Assembly (NCBI GenBank): GCA_036557885.1
Contig: DATBGS010000017.1
Span: 1-37,923 of the forward strand
Length of the DNA stretch: 37,923 bases
Reading direction: 5' to 3'
From: DATBGS01 sp036557885
GTDB taxonomy: Bacteria > Chloroflexota > Ktedonobacteria > Ktedonobacterales > DATBGS01
Of this stretch, positions 31,425 to 37,923 are shown one piece after another. The position numbers were made by a program, and so were the translations under genes. How positions within the stretch are numbered: the first letter of the stretch is position 1; every line of letters starts with the position of its first letter. The notes beneath the pieces are model-generated. The model saw nothing but the letters and a program-made list of their open reading frames with translations. It had not been told where the DNA came from and made no database searches.

Positions 31425-32447
31425 CTACAGCGCGGCTGGCTCTAGCTTCAGCAGGCTCGCCAGCTTCTTGCGCGGAAAGCCCAGCGAGACGGCGCGGCGG
31501 GCGCACTCCAGGCTCTCCGGCTGGCGGCCCAGCGCGGCCAGCAGATACGCCTGGAACCCCCAGGCATCGGGGTATTCGCGCAGTTCCTGCAAGGCCAAAA
31601 AACAGTGCTGCTCTGCCTCTTCAAGCTGCCCATGCTCTCCCAGGAGCATCGCTAGATTAAAGTGAGCCTTGCCGTAATCCGGTTCCTGGCGCAGCACATA
31701 CTCATAGATGGCGATGGCTTCTGCGGCGCGGCCCTGCCCTTCCAGGGCAACCGCCAGGGCAAAGTTCTGGTGTGGGTCCAGGCTGACTTCAATTCCAACG
31801 CCCGCCAGTTCATTCTGCGGCGGCAAGGGTCGCGCCCCTGGCGCAGCGCCAGGGGCAGCGCTGTTGTGGGCCATGCTGACCGATGCCGAAAACTTCTGGG
31901 CCTGCTGGCGCGCCTGCAACGCATTCAAGATGGCTTTCACGCGCGTGGCCGACTGCACCGGAATATCCAGCCGAAATTCGGGATTGATGGCCCGCAGGCG
32001 CTCACGCAGCGCGTCCACAAACAGTTCCAGCACGCGCCGCCGCTGCTGGTCCGTGCCAAACGTCACCGCGCGCATCAGCAGTTCGTAATCTACCGGCTCA
32101 TTTGCGGTAAAGCAGGCAACCAATGTTCCCAAGACCTGGCGATCTCGAAAGAAGCGCTCATTCATCAATTCGTTGAGCGCGCGCAGGTTGGCGTCGCGCT
32201 GGACCTGGCTCACCAACGCCTGCATCGCCCCGTCCAGCGCGTCACTGATCTGCTTGCGTTTGCGCCGATCATCTAACCAGCGGCGCAGGCGGTCCCTGGC
32301 CGGGAAGGTCAACCAGGCATCTGGCACCTGCCGCAGCGCCTCCACGCCAAACTTTCCTGCTGCCGGAAGCGTCTGTCCATCTCCCAAAACGGTCAAGACA
32401 ATTCCCCCTTCGCGTTCAGCCGCCAGAGCAGTCCGTGCCCTCCTCAT
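31425..32447 (-). CDS. TPR-repeat protein
   Basis: A 340-aa protein. The N-terminal 190 residues are charged and helical (RRWLDDRRKRKQISDALDG, RRRVLELFVDALRERLRAI) without a motif I recognise. An Ala/Pro linker follows, then about three tetratricopeptide repeats from residue 225: NFALAVALEGQGRAAEAIAIYEYVL, AHFNLAMLLGEHGQLEEAEQHC, and AWGFQAYLLAALGRQPESLECA. It is probably a protein-binding adaptor. The ATG at 32447 lacks a good site; a TTG at 32396 has AAGGGGG upstream and may be the true start. A consensus promoter lies at 32519-32547. Confidence 0.8.
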   Translation of the reverse strand: MRRARTALAAEREGGIVLTVLGDGQTLPAAGKFGVEALRQVPDAWLTFPARDRLRRWLDDRRKRKQISDALDGAMQALVSQVQRDANLRALNELMNERFFRDRQVLGTLVACFTANEPVDYELLMRAVTFGTDQQRRRVLELFVDALRERLRAINPEFRLDIPVQSATRVKAILNALQARQQAQKFSASVSMAHNSAAPGAAPGARPLPPQNELAGVGIEVSLDPHQNFALAVALEGQGRAAEAIAIYEYVLRQEPDYGKAHFNLAMLLGEHGQLEEAEQHCFLALQELREYPDAWGFQAYLLAALGRQPESLECARRAVSLGFPRKKLASLLKLEPAAL

Positions 32448-32518
32448 GGAGGCTGCTTTGGGTTTCTACCCTCTGCGCTCGCTGACGCCAGCTATGATGG
32501 CCTCTCTGTGCTCTCTGT

Positions 32519-32547
32519 AGTGTACCTGAGCGGGCTGAAGCTGTCAA
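32519..32547 (-). promoter_or_regulatory. Sigma-70-like promoter of the TPR gene
   Basis: On the minus strand TTGACA (32547-32542), 17 bases, TACACT (32524-32519). It lies directly after the SRPBCC stop and about 70 bases before the TPR start. Confidence 0.75.
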
Positions 32548-32552
32548 TCAAT

Positions 32553-33059
32553 TCACGCCGGGCGCGGGCGTTCCAGCACCGCTTGAAGCTGCTCCAGCCC
32601 CTGCCGAAGCTGTTCGCGGATCATCGGCGTCACCACCTTGCCCAGCGCTGGCCCGCCCATCAACAGCGGAAAGCCAATCTCCAGCGTGCAGGTGAGGCGC
32701 GTGGCAGGTGCTATTTGTTCGCCGCCGGGGGCAGCCTGCGCGTCCTGTGGGGCGCCGGATGGCTCAGCCTCCAGCAGCATGCGGGCCGTCAGGCCGGGGA
32801 TTCCCGCGCCCCCCACTAATTCAAAGCCAAAGCGCCTGGGCGGTTCGTAGAGATGCACGCGCGCTGTCACCTCCTGTTCGCGCCCCGCCACCTGCACCAG
32901 CAGCTTCCATACCGTTCCCACCACCTCTGGCGTCGGGCGCACCTCCAGCACGCGCGCGATCAGCGCGTTCCACTCTGGCAGGTGGTGCGGGTCGCTCACA
33001 TAGGCGGCGACCACCTCAAGCGGCTTTTCAATAGTAATCTGTTCCCGAATGGTCGTCAT
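32553..33059 (-). CDS. SRPBCC (START-like) lipid-binding-fold protein
   Basis: A 168-aa protein of the polyketide cyclase/START-like fold, which forms a deep hydrophobic pocket. Visible are the opening strand TIREQITIEKPLEVVAAYV followed by SDPHHLPEWNALIARV, the FGFELVGG strand, and the long C-terminal helix PMIREQLRQGLEQLQAVL. An insertion rich in Ala/Pro (EPSGAPQDAQAAPGGEQ) splits two strands. The ligand is unknown. The start at 33059 is chosen because the open frame further upstream would run through the lipoprotein gene's terminator. Confidence 0.85.
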   Translation of the reverse strand: MTTIREQITIEKPLEVVAAYVSDPHHLPEWNALIARVLEVRPTPEVVGTVWKLLVQVAGREQEVTARVHLYEPPRRFGFELVGGAGIPGLTARMLLEAEPSGAPQDAQAAPGGEQIAPATRLTCTLEIGFPLLMGGPALGKVVTPMIREQLRQGLEQLQAVLERPRPA

Positions 33060-33076
33060 GGTCTGTAGTAATGCAC

Positions 33077-33117
33077 AAAAAGCCAGAAGGCGGATGCTAC
33101 AGCACCCGCCTTCTGGC
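33077..33117 (-). terminator. Terminator of the lipoprotein gene
   Basis: A perfect 12-bp stem, GCCAGAAGGCGG (33082-33093) and CCGCCTTCTGGC (33106-33117), which on the minus strand runs into TTTTT at 33081-33077. It separates the lipoprotein from the SRPBCC gene. Confidence 0.88.
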
Positions 33118-33145
33118 GTGTTCCTGTGGCAGCATGGCACGAAGA

Positions 33146-33655
33146 TCAGTGCACCGTAATATCGTAGTCCTGCGCCACCGCAATGGCCGGGCATTCCGTT
33201 TTTGGCTTACAGACCGCAACCCCGCCAAACGCCAGCGTCGCGTTTCCCTGGTTCGCTGCCACAAAGTGCCAGACGCAGTTATCCAGGCCAGCATCATACC
33301 ACCCATTGGTCGCTGAAGGGGTCAACACGTTGGCAGCGCCCTGGGTGCTCAGGCTCCAGCGCATCGCTGCTGGCAGGCGCACCTCCAGCGTTTGCCCTTT
33401 GGTGAGCGTCACCGTTTGCCCCTCGGCGCCGGTAAAGGTCACAACCACGTCTGCCTTCGTGCCAGCATCGGCAGGCGGACTCTCCGTTGGGCAGCCATTC
33501 AGACCAGCATTCCCAGAGGCGGCTGTCGTGGCCGTCGCAGTGGGCGCGTTGGACGACGAAGCGGTGTTGGAAGCGCCAGGCGCGCACGCCGCGAGCAGCG
33601 CCAGAAGCAGCACACACCCGATCACAAGACTCCAGGGGCGAAGCAGGGATTTCAT
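33146..33655 (-). CDS. Secreted lipoprotein with single beta domain
   Basis: A 169-aa protein with a classic lipoprotein signal: basic start, apolar stretch, and lipobox LAAC with Cys24 as the lipidated residue. A Ser/Thr/Ala linker follows, then a 100-residue beta domain from ADVVVTFTGAEGQTVTLTKGQTLEVRLP to the end, with cysteines near VCKPKTEC. The G.TVTL..GQ.L.V.LP pattern recalls the chagasin (I42) inhibitor fold, but its NPTTGY loop is missing, so this is only a possibility. AGGAGG sits eight bases before the ATG. It lies next to two secreted proteases. Confidence 0.82.
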   Translation of the reverse strand: MKSLLRPWSLVIGCVLLLALLAACAPGASNTASSSNAPTATATTAASGNAGLNGCPTESPPADAGTKADVVVTFTGAEGQTVTLTKGQTLEVRLPAAMRWSLSTQGAANVLTPSATNGWYDAGLDNCVWHFVAANQGNATLAFGGVAVCKPKTECPAIAVAQDYDITVH

Positions 33656-33768
33656 CAATGATACCTCCTCTTGAGTTGCCGCCGACAGAACCTTCTTCTC
33701 TTTCTACAGACGTAGAGACGCACAAAAAGTTCCAAAAAGAGCGGCTGCCCATCTCACCTGCGGCAAAT

Positions 33769-33803
33769 AACTGCGCCGCGCCTCAATGAGGCGCGGCGCA
33801 GTT
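33769..33803 (-). terminator. Terminator of the first sedolisin gene
   Basis: CTGCGCCGCGCCTC (33771-33784) and GAGGCGCGGCGCAG (33788-33801) form a perfect stem with an AAT loop, flanked by AA/TT pairs, and on the minus strand run into TTATTT. A second hairpin, CCAGGCGCA and TGCGCCTGG (33810-33832), lies between it and the gene. Confidence 0.85.
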
Positions 33804-33839
33804 GGTATTCCAGGCGCACGCCATGCGCCTGGGCGAGTG

Positions 33840-35279
33840 CTAGTGGTGCACGCCGCCCTTGAGGGAGACGAGCAGGGGGATAAAGTTCCCAACATTGGGC
33901 GAACCCCAGCCAGTCGCAGCATCCCAGCCGGTCAGGGCGTCGAAGCCAGCCACATCCACCGGGTTGTCGTTAGCGTCGAATTCCGTCACCGCGTTGTTGC
34001 CAACGGTGGTGTCATGGAACGCGCTGGCATACCAGGTCGGGTTCTGACCAATCTTGTAGATGGCCTCATTGATCTGGCCCAGACGCTTGTTGGCAAACTG
34101 ATCGGCCAGCGCCGTCAGAGCTGCCCACTGCGGGGAGCCAGAGCTGGTGCCACCAAAGATGAAGAACGCGGGGGTAGTGAGACCGGCGCAAACTGCACAG
34201 GAAGCAAGCACGCCATGATTGATGGTGCCGTTGTAGGCCACATCCGGCACACCGCGCTTGCCATCACGGGTATTCGGAACACCATGCTGATAGCTTGGGC
34301 GGCCATAAAGGTCGCTGAAGCCACCACCAGTAGCAAAGTTGCCCTCAGTGAACTCGCCAGCAGGCTCGTTCATGGTGATTTCATGGTCGTAGGTGCCAGG
34401 AACCGGGCTTCCCTGTGGGCAACCATTTCGGCAATCAAAAGCGGCAAACAGTTCTGTGCCACCAACGGCTGTCACCAGCGGATCAGACGCCGGGGAGCTA
34501 GCCACCTGGGTCCAGGAATTCCCGTCGCAGGTTATTTGCGCCGAGCCTTCATCGCCAGAAGAGGCAAACACAGTCATACCCTTGGCCTGTGCATGCAGGA
34601 AGACAGCGTGCTCTTGATTGATCAGGTTGGTGTCAACGCAGTTCTCGTTCTCGCCAAAGCTCTGCGAGATGACATCGCCGATGTTATGATCAACGGCCCA
34701 CTTGGTCACGCTCAGGATGTCGTCATCATTGTTGCTCTTGGCAAGCACGAGGTCAATCGTGGCTCCTGGAGCAATGGCGTGCGCCCACTGCACATCGAGC
34801 GCAATCTCGCCAGCCCAGCCAACCTGATTGCCATCATTGAAATCGAAGGGGGTCAGGCCATCGGGAGCAATGATGTTGAGGGTAGGAGCGGGCAGGCCAA
34901 AGACCTGATCAAACGCAGCCAGGTCCGTTTCGATAAACGGGTTCTGGAAGGCGTCAATAATGATGATGGTGCGACCAGCGCCGGTGATGCCAGCATTGTA
35001 CAGTGGGTTGATGTTATACGCCTGCTGAATCTGCTGGGGGCCGTAGCACACAATCGCGGTTGGACCGCGATCAGTCTGACAGCCAAACGCCGCATTGGTC
35101 GGCGACCCTGCTGGTTGCATTTGGGGGTTGACCGTAATTGGATGGCTATGAATGGTCACAGAGGCTGCCGAGGCACGCGGCAGCAGCGCAAACGACGCTG
35201 CCAGCATCGCCACGATCACGGCAACGCTGCTGATTCCAACCAGCAAGGCCCGTTTAGGATGACTCTTGATGATATTCAC
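33840..35279 (-). CDS. Secreted sedolisin (peptidase S53) without pro-domain, copy 1
   Basis: A 479-aa serine-carboxyl peptidase. After a signal peptide (SHPKR, a long apolar core, PRASAA) only about 40 residues precede the catalytic domain, so the usual large activation pro-domain is absent. Catalytic residues, counted from the GTG: Glu158 and Asp162 in GEIALDVQWAH, oxyanion Asp243 in ASSGDEG, and Ser379 in FGGTSSGSPQW. The C-terminal FHDTTVG and GWDAATGWGSPN match the calcium site. Several cysteine pairs are present. The GTG at 35279 has GGGAG eight bases upstream, and its leader matches that of the second sedolisin; an ATG at 35300 lacks a site. Such enzymes are often acid-active secreted proteases. 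Confidence 0.93.
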   Translation of the reverse strand: MNIIKSHPKRALLVGISSVAVIVAMLAASFALLPRASAASVTIHSHPITVNPQMQPAGSPTNAAFGCQTDRGPTAIVCYGPQQIQQAYNINPLYNAGITGAGRTIIIIDAFQNPFIETDLAAFDQVFGLPAPTLNIIAPDGLTPFDFNDGNQVGWAGEIALDVQWAHAIAPGATIDLVLAKSNNDDDILSVTKWAVDHNIGDVISQSFGENENCVDTNLINQEHAVFLHAQAKGMTVFASSGDEGSAQITCDGNSWTQVASSPASDPLVTAVGGTELFAAFDCRNGCPQGSPVPGTYDHEITMNEPAGEFTEGNFATGGGFSDLYGRPSYQHGVPNTRDGKRGVPDVAYNGTINHGVLASCAVCAGLTTPAFFIFGGTSSGSPQWAALTALADQFANKRLGQINEAIYKIGQNPTWYASAFHDTTVGNNAVTEFDANDNPVDVAGFDALTGWDAATGWGSPNVGNFIPLLVSLKGGVHH

Positions 35280-35630
35280 AAATGCACTCCCTAACTTCAT
35301 TCTTAATTATTGCCCGGCCCCATTGCCGGGCCATTGCAGAAGAACGTCTTGCCTCGCTAGGTACGTCACCTCCATTCTTGAGAGGCCAGAACCATTTACC
35401 AGCATTCCCGGTCCGCAAAGACTTGAGCGAGTCCCACTGAGCACAAAGACAGGCGCTGGAATGGCTTTCCACTTGCTTTTGTAGACGAGCGATAGGGGCT
35501 TCTGTAACAGGGGTACGATGAAGGTAGGAAGAAGCGTCCATCGCGCCTCACAAGCTCTCTCCAGGCAAGAGCATCTGGTGTTACCAGATGCCCTTGTGTG
35601 TTGCTCAATCAACCGTTCGCATTAGAAAAC
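35280..35630. other. Intergenic region between the two sedolisins
   Basis: No gene is convincing here. Two hairpins are seen: GCCCGGC (35312-35318) with GCCGGGC (35325-35331) in the leader of the first sedolisin, and GCATCTGGT (35571-35579) with ACCAGATGC (35583-35591), extended by AAG/CTT pairs, just after the second sedolisin gene. The latter may end its transcript but lacks a T-run. I found no clear promoter. Confidence 0.5.
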
Positions 35631-37031
35631 TTAGCCCTGGTTTCCGTTCTCGATGCGCTGAATCAGCAGCGTGACCAGCTTGCCAACGTTGGGTGAACCC
35701 CAGCCGGTAACGGCATCCCAGCCTGTGCTGGTGAAGAAGAAGCCAGTGCCAAACTCATCGTTGTCGCCAGAGGTGATGTCATGGAAGCCTTTGGCAAAGC
35801 CATCGCTCTTGCCAATGCTGTACAGCGCCGGATTCAGGAAGCCCAACCGCTGCCCGGCTTTTTGGTCCGCCAGGGCGGTGATGCCCGCCCACTGCGGCGA
35901 GCCAGCGCTGGTGCCACCAAAGATAAAGAAGACGCTCGGATCAGTGGCGCCAAGGCCAACAAAGAGAATGTTGCCCACGCCCCAATGAACCAGCACGCCA
36001 CCAACGACGCCCGCATTGTAGGCGACATCGGGCACGCCACGCGCGGTAGTGATGCCAGGCACATGCTCCTGGTAGCCAGGGCGATTGTAGACAGTGCTGA
36101 AGCCGCCGCCGCTCTCGCCAAAGCCGTCTTCCCAGGCCACTTCGCTCTGGTAGGCGCCCGTCGTCAGGTCAGCGTTCAGGTTCGTGCCGCCCACACCTGT
36201 CACGAAGGGGTCACTGGCCGGAGTAGATGCGCTGATGAAGAAAGACGAGCCATCGCAGGTTGGCTGCGCGTCGCCGTCGTCACCAGAAGAAGCCAGCACC
36301 GTAATGCCTTTGTCTTTGGCCCGCTTGAACAGGGCATCTTGCTGCGCCAGGAACTGCGCGTTGTTCAGGGTATCGGTGCTCGCGCAGGTTTCGCCTTCGC
36401 CAAAGCTCTGGGAGATGACATCGCCCAGGTTGTGGTCAACGACGAACTTGGTGGCGCTGAAGATGTCGGCGTCGCTGTTGGTCCTGGAAAGCACCAGATC
36501 AATCGTGGCGTCTGGCGCAACCGCGTGCGCCCACTCAACATCCAGCGCAATCTCGCTGGACCAGCCCACCTGATTGCCATCATTGATGTTGAACGGGGTC
36601 AACCCATCCGGGGCAATAATGTTGAGGGTTGGGTCAGGCAGCCCAAAGGTGCTGTCAAAGATAGACAGGTCGGACTGCATGAACGGGTTCTGGAAGGCGT
36701 CAATGATCACGATGGTGCGATGTTTGCCGGTAATGCCCGCGTCCAGCAGACCCTGGATGTTGTAGGCGTTGCGAATCTGCTTGGGGGCATAGCAGAAGAC
36801 GGCGGCTGTGGGCAACTGGCAGTTAAACGTCACATCGCTGCCGGTGCCGCTGACCACGTTTGCCACCTTAAAGTGCGGGTTGACGCCAACCGCCGGGGTC
36901 ATTTGTCCGGCTGCCGAAGCCAGAGCCACCGTCGGAACCACTGCCGCGCCGCCGCCCATTGTCAGCAGCAGGAAGAGGCCCGCTGCGGAGCGCGTCACGA
37001 GGCGACGAAAGGACTGAGCAAGTCCACGCAT
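35631..37031 (-). CDS. Secreted sedolisin (peptidase S53) without pro-domain, copy 2
   Basis: A 466-aa paralogue of the neighbouring sedolisin, with long identical blocks such as TIVIIDAFQNPF, LNIIAPDGLTPF, NDGNQVGW and DVISQSFGE. The signal peptide covers residues 1 to about 41 (RRLVTRS, apolar core, ALASA). Catalytic residues are Glu160 and Asp164 (SSEIALDVEWAH), Asp251 (ASSGDDG) and Ser375 (FGGTSAGSPQW). FHDITSGDND and GWDAVTGWGSPN form the calcium site. No activation pro-domain is present. AAGGGAG precedes the ATG at 37031. The pair clearly arose by duplication and then diverged in the loops. Each copy seems to have its own transcript. Confidence 0.93.
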   Translation of the reverse strand: MRGLAQSFRRLVTRSAAGLFLLLTMGGGAAVVPTVALASAAGQMTPAVGVNPHFKVANVVSGTGSDVTFNCQLPTAAVFCYAPKQIRNAYNIQGLLDAGITGKHRTIVIIDAFQNPFMQSDLSIFDSTFGLPDPTLNIIAPDGLTPFNINDGNQVGWSSEIALDVEWAHAVAPDATIDLVLSRTNSDADIFSATKFVVDHNLGDVISQSFGEGETCASTDTLNNAQFLAQQDALFKRAKDKGITVLASSGDDGDAQPTCDGSSFFISASTPASDPFVTGVGGTNLNADLTTGAYQSEVAWEDGFGESGGGFSTVYNRPGYQEHVPGITTARGVPDVAYNAGVVGGVLVHWGVGNILFVGLGATDPSVFFIFGGTSAGSPQWAGITALADQKAGQRLGFLNPALYSIGKSDGFAKGFHDITSGDNDEFGTGFFFTSTGWDAVTGWGSPNVGKLVTLLIQRIENGNQG

Positions 37032-37383
37032 AGAATACTCCCTTGCTTCATTGCAATGAAATAGGAGCGTTTTCATAGAAAACAATCAGAAGAGGTCGCG
37101 GTAGTATGAGGGGGTTCAACCTCCTTTCTTTGCTCCGCCCGTCGCGCGGGGCGCACAGGCACTCTCTGTAGCTGAGCAACACTCTTCCAGAGGATAAACC
37201 AGGCTGGCGTACAAAGCGATTGCGAAGTCGTTGCGACATGGTTGAGATTTCACCTGTTCGATGGCAAGTCTCTCCACCATTGTCCCCAGTGCCAGCCAAT
37301 AGAGCAGCTTCTACTGCTCCGTTGCATCAATACGCAAGCAGGTTACAGAGAGTAGGACTTTTAGCGCTTGCCCTGCGACGGCC
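37032..37383. other. Intergenic region upstream of sedolisin 2
   Basis: This stretch holds the 5' leader of the second sedolisin. An AAAGGAGG sequence on the minus strand at about 37122-37130 is not followed by a start codon at usable spacing. An 83-codon minus-strand frame (37048-37299) looks non-coding. I see no clear promoter, RNA gene or repeat. Confidence 0.4.
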
Positions 37384-37923
37384 TCACACCTTGAAGCGCA
37401 CCGTAAACGCCTCCGGCCAGTCCTCTCCCACTGGCGGACGCGGCGGCGGGGGGTTGCCATGCGTCCACTCCCACACCACTTTCAACAGCGGTTTGGGCAC
37501 CCTCGCATGCGGCACCTTGCGCGTCAGTTGGCTCAACACCTCAAACGTCTCCACCTCCGCCCACAACGGCATATCTTGCTCATCCAGCTTTTCAGGCAGC
37601 GGCGCCTTCGGCCCAAAGAGCACCTGCCACGCCTCACCCAGCGCCCAGCGCAGGCACAGATACGCTATCCAGGGCGTCGTCTCCTTGCGCAGCCTCAGCC
37701 AGACGGTATAGAGCCGTGATAACGCGATGCCCGCGTGCTGGTGGTAGAGTTGCCACAAGGGGCTATGGATGTGCGCGTAGAAGCGTGCTCCGCGTAAGAG
37801 GTGAATGACCACCAGCGCTTCTTGCAGCAGCCGCTCGCAGAGCGCAGACGGGCTGGGCGGCAGGTCTTCGAAGCGGACGGGTTTCTGGATGAGATCACGC
37901 TTCTGGCTGAAGCGCCGATGCTC
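37384..37923 (-). CDS. Unknown family protein, second copy (partial, cut by window edge)
   Basis: The frame runs open from the stop at 37384 to the last base of the window, giving at least 179 residues; the N-terminus lies outside. It aligns with the 265-aa protein at 15253-16050: RRFSQKRDLIQKPV against QRFTRHDLAVKPL, ALCERLLQEA against PLCRLLKREM, and the shared core HAGIALSRLYTVWLRLRK, CLRWALGEAW and LFGPKAP. The Pro-rich tail GNPPPPRPPVGEDWPEAF matches GPPPAPPQGVRDWQEG. It is helical and Trp/Arg-rich with no recognised domain. A GTG at 37812 is not the true start, because homology continues upstream of it. Confidence 0.75.
   Translation of the reverse strand, partial: EHRRFSQKRDLIQKPVRFEDLPPSPSALCERLLQEALVVIHLLRGARFYAHIHSPLWQLYHQHAGIALSRLYTVWLRLRKETTPWIAYLCLRWALGEAWQVLFGPKAPLPEKLDEQDMPLWAEVETFEVLSQLTRKVPHARVPKPLLKVVWEWTHGNPPPPRPPVGEDWPEAFTVRFKV

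Noticed and set aside
33786..35294. A long plus-strand open frame (502 codons) opposite sedolisin 1
   Set aside because: It mirrors the sedolisin coding strand; the product is His/Arg-rich without domain features, whereas the minus-strand product has a full catalytic set and signal peptide.
35781..37064. A long plus-strand open frame opposite sedolisin 2
   Set aside because: Same reasoning; high GC codon bias leaves the antisense frame open.
37048..37299. An 83-codon minus-strand frame upstream of sedolisin 2
   Set aside because: No ribosome site, no similarity I recognise, and a composition typical of leader DNA.

Overview
The window is GC-rich DNA from a bacterium that I place in the Chloroflexota, probably near the Ktedonobacteria. 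This is an inference from the gene set: a MutL-type ASKHA ATPase next to a zinc-ribbon protein, many double-CxxC zinc ribbons, pro-domain-less sedolisins, a Hanks-type kinase, an FHA protein and a WD40 protein. No database search was possible. The left edge carries the 3' end of a 16S rRNA gene, closed by a strong terminator with no 23S or 5S behind it.

Region by region. 1-2.9 kb: 16S end, a degenerate receiver protein, and a CHAD-HD fusion protein. 2.9-9.9 kb (minus strand): a tight three-gene cassette made of a 1353-aa disordered zinc-ribbon protein with 16 LPxWL motifs, a MutL/GlmL-type actin-fold ATPase, and a KOW-containing protein. 10-11.9 kb: a divergent zinc-ribbon, FG-rich, single-pass membrane protein behind a promoter with an operator-like palindrome. 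11.9-16 kb: ruvB, two tandem RibD/DHFR-fold proteins, a SAM methyltransferase, and a protein of unknown family. 16.1-18 kb: an MFS efflux gene preceded by what looks like a leader-peptide attenuator. 18.1-24.6 kb: a fused MoaD-MoaE, two overlapping membrane PH-like genes, a Ser/Thr kinase with a membrane tail, and two membrane proteins. 24.6-28.2 kb: a membrane-tethered zinc-ribbon/WD40 propeller, a tandem-repeat membrane-anchored protein, and der. 28.3-33.7 kb: an HxlR regulator, an FHA protein with an RNase D-HEAT exonuclease, a TPR protein, an SRPBCC protein, and a lipoprotein. 33.8-37.9 kb: two paralogous secreted sedolisins and, cut by the window edge, a second member of the unknown family seen at 15.3 kb.

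The genes do not form one pathway. Three themes recur. First, zinc ribbon plus disordered linker plus membrane or scaffold modules appear in four proteins, alongside kinase and FHA parts of phospho-signalling. Second, intergenic spaces hold REP-like palindromes around a TGTAGCnCCGGC core and four exact copies of an unrelated 16-mer. Third, several promoters carry an extended -10 element of the form TGnTATAAT. The best candidates for undescribed biology are the LPxWL scaffold/ATPase/KOW cassette, the attenuator before the MFS gene, and the two-member unknown family.
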